Assembly: GCF_037975245.1 (NCBI RefSeq)
Contig: NC_092564.1
Location: forward strand, 18,773,484-18,837,483
Reading direction: 5' to 3'
Length of the DNA stretch: 64,000 nucleotides
DNA from: Apostichopus japonicus
Lineage: Eukaryota; Echinodermata; Holothuroidea; Aspidochirotida; Stichopodidae
Shown here: positions 49,229 to 60,955 of the stretch, piece by piece
Numbering within the stretch: position 1 is the stretch's first letter
Layout of the letters: every line of letters starts with the position of its first letter
Made by a program: the position numbers and the translations under genes
The notes under the pieces: model-generated
The model's input: the letters and a program-made list of their open reading frames with translations, nothing else
What the model was told of the DNA's origin: nothing
The model's database searches: none

Positions 49229-52200
49229 TCGTTCCCTTCAGAACCCTTTAAATACTCGAATGACGCCTTGGTAAATAATAATTCGAACAAAGATCCATTT
49301 TACAGACTTCAAAGGTGCCCGGATATTCAATTCGAACACGCTACTACAACGAACACTCCCTGACCAACGACGTCTTTCTCACGGACTATATCCCATTGTT
49401 AGATATTACATTCAATACGTTGAACAGGTTCAGCAAACTTAAACAACATCGAAAGAGACCAAATACTGCAGGAAATAGATCTCCTATTAAAAATTTGGTT
49501 CATATAATTTACATCAAGGGCCCGTGCTACGTCTGTTAAAACTATGCCACTCAGATACCATACGTAGACAGAGTGTGAACGATTTCGTAACCATGTTTCT
49601 AGTTTTGGTTTGTCTCTGTTCATTTTGGTTTGGTAACTGGACTAGCGCCCTCACTTAAGCTTTTTGGCAGCGCAATAATTCATTTGAATTTGGTAGCTAG
49701 TTGTTCCATTTTTTTTGGGGGGGGGGGCCAATTTGTTTTTTTATTTTTTTATTCTTTCTATATCGCGTCAGGTTTGGTTCTTAGAGATCGGTTTATTTCT
49801 TTTGTTTTCTTTTTTTCTGTTTTGTCGGTGATGGCCGTCCATAGTTTTTGAGCAATACTCGGGAGGTTTGGACAAAGTGCACACCAGACACAAAAGAAGT
49901 GCTTTTAAAAACAAACCGGCCAGAAAAACCTGTACTGTCACGAGTTTGTGATTTTCATCATAGACCACATGAAATTAAATAGCGCCTCTAAAAGTTCAAT
50001 TTCGCAAATTCAGTCCCTTTAAGTCTGATCCGTTTTTACTATACACTAACGTCACCTTGGCTTAACCTCTGCTCACCTCTGTTTGTACTATGAATTGTTA
50101 TTTGATCTTGTTTTGTTGTAGTTTATACCTTATTCTATACAAGCATTCTGTTTGTATTATACCTTCAAAGTACGAGGAACCACCCATAAATAAATCCCGC
50201 GGTTGACTGGTTTATGGGAAGCCAAGAACAGCAAAACAGCTATGGACCTGGATTTTCTATTATTTTATTTTTCTATATTTTTTTCAGGGGGGGGGGTGAG
50301 AAGTTTATATTTTGGGCGTCGCCATTTACCACCATTAACAAAAATATATTGTAAATGAACTGTACAACTTGTCCATTTTAAACAAGATTGCAACTGAATG
50401 AATTCAACCCAATGTTCAAACTCTCTAATCCAACCCATGGCTAATGACGCAGCACACCTTTCTCTTACTATATGGGTCGTAATTCTTTTTCAGCATTCGT
50501 CCTTTGTCTGTAAACCCCGGCCGCTTAGTTATGTTTATTGATGACCCCTATACAAGGACCTATAACAAATTGAGATTTCCCGCCAAATGTTGACCTTGTC
50601 CAATGGCGTAACCAGACCTTTTCATCTCGGGGGGGGGGGGGTGAGTTGAGGGGGTGGGGGAGAGGGCGGATAAGTGGACAAGTTTCATCATGCGAGTCAG
50701 TTCGGTCATTTTAGGTACTTTTGCAAAATGCCCCATCCCAAACACTTCAAACCATGGTCAAGGTACTGACTGTTATGCATGTTTATTTGCCCAAATTAAA
50801 CAGTTTGGACATATTAGACTAGCATTTCAGTTATTTGGAAGAAATCCCCCCCCCCCCTGCTCCCGCCTCTGGCCTTGGCCCTGATCGAACTGCCCAACGA
50901 ACTATGCAGGATGCGGCAATTTTAAAATTTGAAACTTTCCAGTTATAATTCTCATTCAACTTTGGTTGCACAGCCCAGTTTGCGTCCCACAATCTGTAAC
51001 ATTAGTCAACTACCACCCAGTTGTGACACCTTTTTTTCCTATGCTGTCGTGTCATGTCCCGCTTCAGAGCACTCGTATTGTCAGTATGAGCAGTATGAAT
51101 ATCATGTTTCTACCAGATGGAGGTTAGGAACCGTTTGTACTGTCAATATACGAGTGCTTCGAAGCTAGCATGATAGTGGATAGTTTGGAGAGGCATTAGC
51201 ATTAGAAAATTGTACCTACTAAAACCAGAATGCCAACAGTAACAATTAATGAGACAATGCAAAATTCTTCAAAAGGTTACATATCGAAGAATAAAATAAA
51301 ATGTTTGTCGCAGATATAACTTTCTGATTCGCATTACACGGTGTATAATACTCTAACTTGAAGCTGCCAAACTGTATACTGATATATTTTCCCCCTCCAT
51401 TCTCTCATGTTTTCTTCAAATGTGTTTTATTCACTTAGATCGCTTTGAAAAAGATAAAGGGTAGCCCAATATGTGTGGAATTTCCCGTAGGTTTGGTCGA
51501 AATGACACAAAGTTTCAACTCGACTCAAAATAGAGCTTTATAATTAATAATACAGTTTCAGTGCAGAATAAAACAATATCGACTCTATCTATAACAACAT
51601 GACCTCGAGCGTTAATACAATGGAGTCGTTGAAAGGGATATTGTCTTCATTGATATCTGCTTTTGGGGTGACACTATTTAATTCGATTAGCTTGACTCTC
51701 ATTGACATCTCAAGTTAATCCGTAAACCTCTCTATTTACCCTGCCAAACAAGCAAAAAAAAAAAAAAAAAAATAGGTGTTCCATTCAATCGATGGTTGAA
51801 GTTCTCACATTTACACTGGTATGCGTATATAAACAAGTGCTTTGTTATCGAAGAACCTCCGCTATTATTAAATCCAAGTACAGCAATATCCTGAAGTTAT
51901 ATAGGCCTCATAAATCAACAATATTTATATTGTTTTACCCTGAATTTATACTAAACCTCCCTCGGATGTCGTGACCCTAGTACCTCGAAAAGGTAAACCC
52001 ATATCTAGCCTTATAGTAGCCTATTGATCACTGCTCGCAAAACAACACTCGGTCAAGTGTTCCAGTCTGCAGATAACTGTCTGTAAAACGCTGAATCACA
52101 GATCATTCCTGTATGAATATTCTATATTATATATCGCACAGGTATTTTTAAGAGGTTATGACAGCTGAATGTCTCTGTTTCTGTTCTGACGTATGTGTCA

Positions 52201-53339
52201 CTTGGAAATACGATAGCCATATGGAAATGATTTCCGGTTATTGAGTTAATCGCTACCGCGTTACACGAGACTTCTACACTTCAACTCGCAGACGTGTCAT
52301 GGTATAAATGTCATACTGTCACAGACTAAAAATGATTTTGTAAGATAATAATGGGTTATGACTAGCTTCAATTTTATACGACGAATGACTTCATTATGAA
52401 CCATCGAAACCGCTGAGGATATATTCGCCAGAATTCTCACCGATATAATTTTTAAAGTCATTGAATTTATTTTTTGTAGCAAAAAGTGAACGGATTTTTG
52501 ACTGCGATTTTTGCATCGTTTTGCGGTATTTCAGTCCAAGTGACAATACATAGTTTGATTTTATCGAACGAGAAAAAGGAATCTTTTTGTCAACAAGCCC
52601 TCTCCTTTATGTTTGCTCACCCGTAGAGAAAAGGAGTACTTTGAAGGTCGCACGCATACACACACAACGGTTTCTTTAACAACAACAGCGCTGAGAAAGA
52701 TCTTTTGACCATCATGTTTGCATTGAGCTAGTTTATACGCAGGTTTAGTACGTATTGTATAGGCTACATCGTCACGGTACGACAAATTCCTACCGTACCC
52801 CAATAGACCCTAATTCAATCGCGCGGGTCTAATATATAGTCACTCGCTGAACGAGACATTGTTGTGTAGTCGTTTTACTGTGTGGAATCAGTGCAGGCGG
52901 CGCCATATCAAGTTTACCTAACGTCCCATCCTGCAAACCATTTCTTGGTAAGTCGACTTTTTTTATTTGTAATATTTTGTAATTGTGTTTAGTTTTGTAA
53001 GAGTTGACAGTCACTGTCACAGACTAAAGGAATTTCATAAATGAAGATGAACTTTGTTGGATGAATACTTCCATTGTATAACGTTTTACCGTCTTATAAA
53101 TAACAGGTAACCATGTAGGGAAGTTACTGCATAGCAAAGCACACAGTGATAACTATATGTCATAGGATAAACAGTTTTACCGCACTCTATCTAAAAGGAT
53201 ATAAATGGTTAGTAAAGTGTAACTTTACCATCCCTTGTCTACAAATCCCCTTACATCTATCTCTTTGTGTTCACCATGCTCATTAACCTGTCTGTATTCT
53301 GTGCGTGTTTTTGTCCCTTATGTTACTGTTACTTGTCAT
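49229..53339. other. Gene-free stretch
   Basis: No gene recognised. Poly-G/C runs at ~49721, 50288, 50629 and 50849 and a poly-A run at ~51752. No ORF here has a recognisable domain. Confidence 0.4.
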
Positions 53340-53425
53340 TTAGCCTATGAAGAAGATCCTGCTAGGATCGACACGTCAGGTCAACTTACTTTTACACATT
53401 CTCCTACACAGGCTCTCTAGTGGAT
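53340..53425 (+). repeat. Retroelement 3'-end-like segment with short hairpin
   Basis: Contains GAAGATCCTGCTAGGATCGA, with the exact hairpin GATCCT-GCT-AGGATC (53355-53369), then CACGTCAGGTCAACTTAC and CTCCTACACAGGCTCTCTAG. From memory, sequences of this form recur at ends of dispersed retroelements in marine invertebrates; I cannot name the family. The strand is assumed. Confidence 0.35.
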
Positions 53426-54054
53426 AAGCAGTTTGCTAACAGTTTTATTTTATTTTTATTTTTATTGTAAAGTGCAACTTGTGATAATGACCAGAAAAAT
53501 GCCAATTGTGTTTTCCAATGTAACAGGATTGTTTGGAATTTATAATCACCCCTCCCCCACTCCCCCTCACCCACCTTTGAAATCCTGTGTGCACACCCCC
53601 ACTTATTTCAACATTCGTTTGCAATTTGTGATGCAATGAAAGCGATGTACAAAGAAAAACCATCTCTTTTTCTCTTCATTATCGGAAAATATTGCACACA
53701 CGCTAACACAGCATGACATGTATTAACTACGAAGTACAACACAGTGGAAGTATTTATTTGAAGTTTCCAGGGGGAATTGTACTGTTATAAATATGTTATT
53801 GTACAGACACAGTACGGTATGTGACATGCTGTTTGACTAGAGCCAGCAGGTCAAAGGTCAGCGAGCTAGAACTCTCCGGAGACCGTGGGGCCACGGGCAT
53901 CACCAAAATAGGGCAAACTTAGGTGTCGTTAGAGAAATTGTCCACTTAATAGTATCTTACCAAACGTGTTTTAGTTTTTGTTACGAAAGTTGGTGACCGT
54001 TGGTCAAAGAAAAGGATACCGTCCTGCTAAAATAAAATTTACTGTGAAACTTTA

Positions 54055-54262
54055 AAAGAATAGTCCAGGTCAAAATTTGTATTTGATATGTTAAAGAGGA
54101 ACATAACCTAAGCCTTCTGGTGAAATTTGCATACATTCCTATGTACAAACATTCCTATGTACAAAAACGGTACATCGGAATTGAATGCAAATTTCACCAG
54201 AATACTTAGTTGATGTTCCTCTGTAACATATCAAAATGAAATTTTGACCTGGACTATTCTTT
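54055..54262. mobile_element. MITE/foldback (208 bp)
   Basis: Inverted arms of ~85 bases: the left arm begins AAAGAATAGTCCAGGTCAAA and the right arm ends TTTGACCTGGACTATTCTTT. Pairing continues with indels through GAGGAACAT and CTGGTGAAATTTGCAT. The loop holds a direct duplication of ACATTCCTATGTACAAA. No ORF and no clear target duplication. Confidence 0.8.
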
Positions 54263-55226
54263 GAAGATCAATTTATTATCGAATATATTGTGACTGTATT
54301 TAATGCTTTCCAAATGTCCCCCCAATGTACTTTAATATACATTAAAGCTGCATATGGAATCCTAAACAGGATCACAGGAACTGATTCAAATGTCCACTGA
54401 ATGAGCTGTATTCTCTTAATTGATATACTAATTAATTAATCTGTCAAGACTTTACCCATTAGACATTGCAAGCAAATCAATCATATGACGGAACTGCGAT
54501 AATTAAGAGCAGTCAACTAATCGTATGCAAATAAATCCCTCGTTTGATCGATGGCTATCCAAAATATCTGTTTCTGTGATTTATCATGGCTCGGTCATAG
54601 TGGCACGAAAGTTTTAACTGAAATTAATAACTTCATTGCTATTCATCCTTTTTGTATAGGTAACTAATATATTATATATGAATAAATATTTGTCTTAACA
54701 AATCCAATGTCAACAACATTTGCAGTAACGCTAAGATTTGCTAACAGGAGCATTTCAGAGATGATTTTTTTTTATTGAAAACGACCATGTTCAATATAAA
54801 AAAAAGGAACTTTTCTGGATTGTTATCACTTCTTTCGGTATCAATAAAGAAATCATCCTATATGCGCATGTGTGCGCATGTATTTCATACTACGCCATTA
54901 ATATTGGATAATGGGTGAATAATCTAGCTAACCACTGACTCTTTTCAAAAGATGCATGTGCATGAAAGATCAATCCACCACAAAATCTATCAAAAAACAC
55001 TAAATGTAAAGCAACAAATTCTGTGCAAAAATTGACAAAAATTGTGATTCAAAAAAAAAAAATTCCTTTTCTTTTTTTTTTTTGGTTATGAAAACACCAT
55101 AATACCTGAAAGCTTCTACACAAAGTTTGAAGCGTAAATTCTTTCATAAGTATGTAATTTATACAAATCTGTCTCATATTATTGAGAAAATCAATTCCTC
55201 TAAATCGATTCTTCATTCTTACACAG
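54263..55226. other. Probable intron or upstream DNA of the first paralogous exon
   Basis: No coding segment recognised. The last ~35 bases (pyrimidine-rich, ending ACACAG at 55226) form a good splice acceptor, so at least the right-hand part is likely intron following an unseen 5' untranslated exon. Confidence 0.45.
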
Positions 55227-55264
55227 GAGGACACGGTGTTGACAGAAGAGTATAAGAAAACAAG

Positions 55265-55661
55265 ATGGCGGACAGTGAGGTAGAGAAACCTACATCGAAC
55301 TCGAACAATAATTCTTTACAAGAGAAAGACGAAGATGATTCAGGTGTCTTCAAGGACGACTCTCCATCTGATACTCTCCCGTCGTTGGGAATGACCAAGG
55401 AGCAGAGCAAAGCTCTACGGGAGATATCAAGAAGAGCTACTCGGGTATCGAAACGAAAGAGAGCATCTAGGGTATCGTTTGCCACGGTACCGGAAGTTAT
55501 TAATGAACTCTATGATGGGGGTTCATCCAAACCGGAAGCACAGCCTAACATTGAAGAGTACACGGATATTAAAGAGGAACAGAAGGACTTGATGAAATAT
55601 GTCGAGGATAACGTCATCGGAAATGATACTACCTTTAAGGGTCCCCTTGGAACGAAAAGAG
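55265..55661 (+). CDS. First coding exon A, class V aminotransferase-like protein (N-terminus)
   Basis: The exon probably starts at 55227 after a good acceptor. ATG at 55265 has a strong context (AAGATGG). It encodes 132 codons plus one base and ends in AGAG-GTAAGT, a consensus phase-1 donor. The protein starts with an acidic Ser/Asn-rich region (1-40). Then comes LGMT...ALREISRRATRVSKRKRAS (41-68), basic with PKA-like RRAT/KRAS sites. It ends in DLMKYVEDNVIGNDTTFKGP (108-127). The final motif resembles the segment just before the PLP fold in class V aminotransferase/cysteine-desulfurase-like eukaryotic proteins, where a V-x-YxDYTASGR segment usually follows; a V codon at the junction fits the phase. 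That assignment is from memory. The paralogous exon at 62520 shares both blocks and the donor phase. No downstream exon is recognised in the window. Confidence 0.75.
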
Positions 55662-56266
55662 GTAAGTGTGTCTGGACTGAATTCAATAATTAGCGGGTAT
55701 GTATAGAACTGCAAACACGTTGCTGTGTGTTGTACAGTGTATACAGGTAATATCCACTTAAATTTTGTTTCACTAATGTCATTCGGCAAGTGTCACGGTG
55801 AAATACAACGAAACCCGAAGCAGGTTTAATATTTGAAGAGGGGGGATCAGACCACTGATCAATGGTGGCAACACGCCCACGTGAAAAACATATCTTTGAA
55901 ACATATTGGGGTAACCCCCACTCCCCCCCCCCACCAACGGGTTAGGACCATGTTAAAATGTCGGAAGTATATCGACATGTTAACAGTTAATCGGTTGCCG
56001 AGACAAATTTTGTATATAGATCGTAAGATTATGTTTACTCGCACGCACACGCTTAGAGACTTACACTCGCACTCCTATACTCACATCAATGGGAATTCTA
56101 GTTCTGTACTATAGTACCCATGCTTAATTATACTCGTACTATAAGTCTGCTGTGTATAGTTTAGTTTGTATACTCCCCGGTAGGAATATGTTTGACGGTT
56201 TTATCATATACTAAGTAGAAAATCGCATGGAAAGCTGTACATTAGGTTAGAAGTCCCCCGCCCCCC
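55662..56266. other. Intron after exon A
   Basis: Begins with the GTAAGTGTG donor. No further exon recognised. Confidence 0.5.
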
Positions 56267-56697
56267 CTGCCATGATCATGGTATCAAATGCCATTATCAT
56301 GGTGTCAAATGCCATTATCATGGTGTCAAATGCCATTATCATGGTGTCAATTGCCATTATCATGGTGCCAAATGCCATGATCATGGTGTCGAATGCCATT
56401 ATCATGATGTCAAATGCCATTATCATGGTGCCAAATGCCATTATCATGGTGTCAACTGCCATTATCATGGTGCCAAATGCCATGATCATGGTGTCGAATG
56501 CCATTATCATGATGTCAAATGCCATTATCATGGTGCCAAATGCCATTATCAATGATAATTTATCATGGTGTCAACTGCCATTATCATGGTGCCAAATGCC
56601 ATGATCATTGTGTCGAATGCCATTATCATGGTGTCAATGCCATTATCATGGTGCCAAATGCCATTATCATGGTGTCAAATGCCATTATCATGGCATT
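56267..56697 (+). repeat. 21-bp minisatellite with a 105-bp higher-order unit
   Basis: About twenty copies of ATGCCATTATCATGGTGTCAA lie in tandem. Variants recur in order: GTGCCAAATGCCATGATCAT appears at ~56365, ~56470 and ~56589, the first pair 105 bases (five units) apart. Both strands are open because 21 is a multiple of 3. The repetitive peptides (MIMVSNA-type) are artefacts within an intron. Confidence 0.95.
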
Positions 56698-57039
56698 ATA
56701 ACTTGTCAATCAATAAGTCATATGTTAAATTATATCGATCTATCATATGATAAACTGCTAAACATGCATTGCTTCGTTTTAAGCTTCTTTGAACAATATT
56801 CCAAAGACATGAATATGCATATTCATACAATAAATATCTATGTATGTATGTATGTTGGTACTGGTATTGGTCACAAACAAATCTTGAAGAGGAGAGAGAA
56901 AGTGAGGATTGGAGGAAGTTCAGTTCCCTGATGTAGGGTCATGGAGAGTGACATGGTACTGTCACGTGACCAATCAATGGCGCATGTATGTTAACTTTGG
57001 GGCAGATCATGACATGTATCGCTATTAGCTATACGACTC
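56698..57039. other. Gene-free stretch, probably intronic
   Basis: No exon recognised; a short (TATG)n run lies near 56841. Confidence 0.4.
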
Positions 57040-57895
57040 TGCAGTAACCGCGATGGCGTCGATGTTATTTGCATATTTTGTCATATCAAGTATAGGCCTA
57101 TATACCTATCGACATGAACCAGTCGAGTTCAGCTGAAGTCGTTGACATTTGTTTTCCTTTGTATGGTGTGTTTGTGTTGTTTGTATTATTCTGTACTTCA
57201 AATAACAGCAAACTTCATGTCGGGTTCGGGAGATGGGAGAGGGATTGCAAATAATAAACTCTCATATTTGACTTTGCTTCTGGGCTAATATTACCCTCTT
57301 CTTCTCCTTCTTCTTCGACTTTGAAACCTCGATCACATCGATGGTATTTGCATATTTAGTCATTTCAAGGATATGCCTATATACCTAACGACATGAACCA
57401 GTAGAGTTCAGCTGAAGTCGTATGCATTTGTTCTCCATTGTATGGTGTGTTTGTATATTATTCTGTACTTCAAATAACAGCAAACTTGTCGGGTTCGGGA
57501 GATGGGAGAGGGATTGCAATAAACTCTCATATTTGACTTTGCTTCTGGGCTAATATTACCCTCTTCTCCTTCTTCTTCTTCTTCGACTTTGTAACCGCGA
57601 TGACATCGATGTTATTTGCATATTTAGTCATTTCAAGTATAGGCCTATACCTATACGACCATGAACCAGTAGAGTTCAGCTGAAGTCGTTGACATTTTTC
57701 CCCATTGTGTGGTGTGTCAATTCTGCGTTTGTATTTATCTGTATGTCGTGTAACAGCAAAATTGTTGGGTCCGGGAGATGGGAGAGGGATTGCAATAAAC
57801 TCTCATGTATTTGACTTTGCTTCTGGGCTAATATTACCCTCTTCTTCTTCTCCTTCTTCTTCTTCTTCTTCTTTTTCTTCTTCTTTATGGTGAAG
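57040..57895 (+). repeat. Three tandem ~270-bp copies, each ending in (CTT)n
   Basis: The landmark GGGTTCGGGAGATGGGAGAG recurs at ~57222, ~57491 and (as GGGTCCGGGAG) ~57767, spacings of ~269 and ~276. Each copy runs from ACCGCGATG-like sequence through TTATTTGCATATTT, GACATGAACCAGT and GAGTTCAGCTGAAGTCG to TAATATTACCCTCTTC and a CTT-rich tail. Copies differ by small indels. No ORF. Confidence 0.92.
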
Positions 57896-60512
57896 ACTGA
57901 AGAGTAATTTCTAAATTGTTGGATCATGATACCAATCACAGAAGGGTGAAATGTCTATATGTATATGCTAAACGTTTAATGTGGGATTGAACTATGTATG
58001 GAAAGTAAAACTGACAAACAGTGCGTTTGAATATATAACCTTGTAGAATTAGTCGAGGTCTAATATTACAGGCTTCCTATTTTGCTTCAAATATCCGACT
58101 GCATTCATTATCCCAAACTCACCTTTAGACTCGTAAGAGGTAGCAAGAATTTAGAATATGTCGAGTTGTAAACATATTGAACAGTCTTATGTTCCATGTT
58201 TAGAATATAGCATCACCTACCGAGACCTTCTGCATATGTTATAACTGAGATACCTTCGAGTACAACATAAAGAGTAGATTTTCTATCAGTACTGATACCA
58301 TTCATTCGTCAGACGATCACCGGCGTTTCTATAGTTACGATTCCACCTTTGTCGATCAGACAACTTGGAGCTACAGGAGTCTAAACGAGTCCTGGAATAC
58401 CGAAAATTGCATGTAGACATATATAACGGCTGGCCTTAGTCACTTTGTGTCACTCTGTACAAAAAGAACTATCGAGAACACGAGTTTCTAAATAACATCT
58501 ATGATCAACTGTGAATCCACAAGAGAACTTTTAAAGAAAGTGTGTGTCATCAATTTTGAAGCAGCATCGCCAATTTAGGATATCGTTTTTTCCCTTTTGT
58601 TTGGGGGGGGGGGGGGTGGGTGGGTTGCTTAGTTCCTTTAAAGCCCTACTTTGTGTTCGGTTTAAACTTGGATTAATAACCCTACCATGAATTTTAAATC
58701 AAAATATAATAGCACTTGATCAAACAAAGATATCTCCTAGATTGCTAGGAAGTGAACATAAATGAAGCGAGTTAACATAACTTGATTTAATGCTCACCAT
58801 TTCATCACCCAGACACGTTTTCTTTTCCATTCGGGATGTCGTAGCCAGGTCAGGCCGCTTGTCCATTGTCCATACACTCCATAGATAACCCGGCCCTTCC
58901 ATCGTTTTCTCGGCCCTCAAACTGACCCCGGACCCAGGGGTGTAGTCCCCCTCCCCTCCATTACACCCATCCTTCTCGTAACGCCTGTTTTTACTATAAG
59001 CACCGCAAAAGGTGAGATGAAAGTTTTCGTCAGTCTTCAACGTGAATATTTGAAATTAATCTTGCCTAACAAGTTAATTATGTACATTGCATGTAATATT
59101 GAAGTATCAAAATATCATCGAAACAATTAATTAAAATCCATTAAAACATAATTACTTTCATTGAATGCTGGTGGTGGGGGGGGGGGGTGGTGGGGGATTA
59201 CAACTGTACGAAACTTCAAGACAGGGGCGGCGGAGTACGACATCCGTTCCAAAGCAAAATGTAGTTGAAAAGTCACTTTTTTGTTAGTAATTCAGCAAGA
59301 GCGTTATTAAAAAGAGCTCTTTTGTTTGAAATTGTAGTTAGAAATACACAAAAGGTCAATCTAGTTTTTTGCTTTGTCGGAAATGGTTTGAGGTTTCCCC
59401 TTTCATCAAAGTCAAATCAAATCAATGTCCTTGTGCATTTTTGATACCGCCTCAGCCGCCCCCTCCTATCCCCTCCTACCCGCTCCCAGATTGACCCATC
59501 CATCCACCTTGTTGGGAGACTTGAGTACGGCATGTCGATGATTCCGAGAGAGATTGTGACGTACATTATAGTTCAAGTTCAGGGAAAACGATAAAACTGT
59601 TTACCTATTAAACAAGTAAATAGTGGTAATTAGTGTTTGTATATTTGCTGAATCACCAATAGGTTACGTACGTGCATGGTCATACTCTAGTCCATGCGAC
59701 AAGATTCGTATGATGTATTTAATTACTGCCTGCATGGTAGATGCCACAGACGCCAGGGGTCTTTGATGACTTAGTCATATTAAACCAACACTGAACGGTG
59801 GCTAGACCGAATTGAGCATCTTCGTCATCATGCGAGTATGGAAGAGGAGGTCATATCAGGGAGTTGTTATGCCATAACAACTCTCTGGTCATATATACTT
59901 CAATGGTGGTAGCTTGAATCTCATCTGTATATATATGTGAATGTAGGAACTCAGCCATAACGACAGATTAACATATATATCAGCGGGGTGCCCCGGGTAA
60001 ACATGGGATGTAGAATATTAGAACATGGAGGTAAAACAGTTTTACCTCCATGATTATAATAAAATACTGAAGGAAAATGAAGACTTCCTAAAGAGGGCAC
60101 GGTGACATCATTGTCCCCCTGGCTCGACTTTGCTGTCGACGCTAAGTACTGTAGAAACTGCAATGATAAACATATACATGTAGATGAATATTATAAGGTG
60201 ATGTAGCAATCAACTGAAGTAGAAATAAGAAGAAAACAACACATCAGACCTTTACGACGAAAAGTTTACCAAAGGAAAATCTGCCCCTTGTGTTTAGTAG
60301 AATAATAATTAATATTCATATTATGTTTGCAACTTTATGATTATGCATGAACGAGGAACCCGTCATGTATCACGCGCAGATGTACGTTTATTTCGATGAT
60401 AATACGTAATATTGTAATGTTCTGCTTGATTACGACGTTGAATGCACTAACCTCCTGCTAAGTTAAGAAATAATTTCTTTTTAATATTTTCGTCTTCTTG
60501 TAGGAATTTGAA
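57896..60512. other. Gene-free stretch, probably intronic or intergenic
   Basis: No exon recognised. Poly-G runs at ~58603 and ~59176, and two short perfect palindromes at ~59857-59887 and 60024-60052. The minus-strand ORF at 58720-59040 has no recognisable family. Confidence 0.4.
60024..60052. repeat. 29-bp perfect palindrome
   Basis: CATGGAGGTAAAAC (60024-60037), one A, then its exact reverse complement to 60052. Confidence 0.95.
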
Positions 60513-60513
60513 T

Positions 60514-60549
<36 letters not shown>

Positions 60550-60576
60550 GATATATATATATATATATATATATAT

Positions 60577-60648
<72 letters not shown>
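60513..60648. repeat. (TA)n microsatellite
   Basis: About 135 bases of TA with GATA and TGTA interruptions; it abuts the truncated end of the repeat-family copy that follows. Confidence 0.97.
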
Positions 60649-60654
60649 CCTATA

Positions 60655-60955
60655 TAAGAATTACCTCAAGATGGTTCAGATTGCATATTTTGAGTGGTAT
60701 TTGCAGTAAAATGTCATCCACTTTCTGTTAAAATGTGGACGAAATTATTGGCGAAACCTTTAGAGTAGTCTGCTTAGTCCAGTCAATCATTGGGCTTGTG
60801 CTTTTAATTTTTTCTGTACGGTAGCAACTGTTCATAAATGTAACACTTGTTCAGAAATTATAACACACATCACTGACGACATCAGTTTTAACTGATAAAC
60901 GGGTACTTACCTTTACCAGTTTTAAGTGATGAAACCCATGAGAATCGGCTGCAGA
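60655..60955 (+). repeat. ~500-bp dispersed repeat family, copy C, 5'-truncated
   Basis: Matches the last ~300 bases of copies A and B: TACCTCAAGATGGTTCAGAT, TGTTAAAATGTGGACGAAAT, GTAACACTTGTTCAGAAATT, ending CCCATGAGAATCGGCTG. It is closer to copy B in having the ATTGGCGAAACCTTTAGAGT block that copy A lacks. Confidence 0.8.

Noticed and set aside
50601-50883. hAT-like element with CAATGGCGTAACCAG start and CCTCTGGCCTTGGCCCTG end
   Set aside because: The ends pair poorly and the flanking octamers do not match.
56247-56931. Met/Ile/Val repeat ORFs on both strands
   Set aside because: Artefacts of the 21-bp minisatellite.
58720-59040. 106-codon minus-strand ORF
   Set aside because: No domain, no supporting splice or promoter signal, bordered by poly-G tracts.
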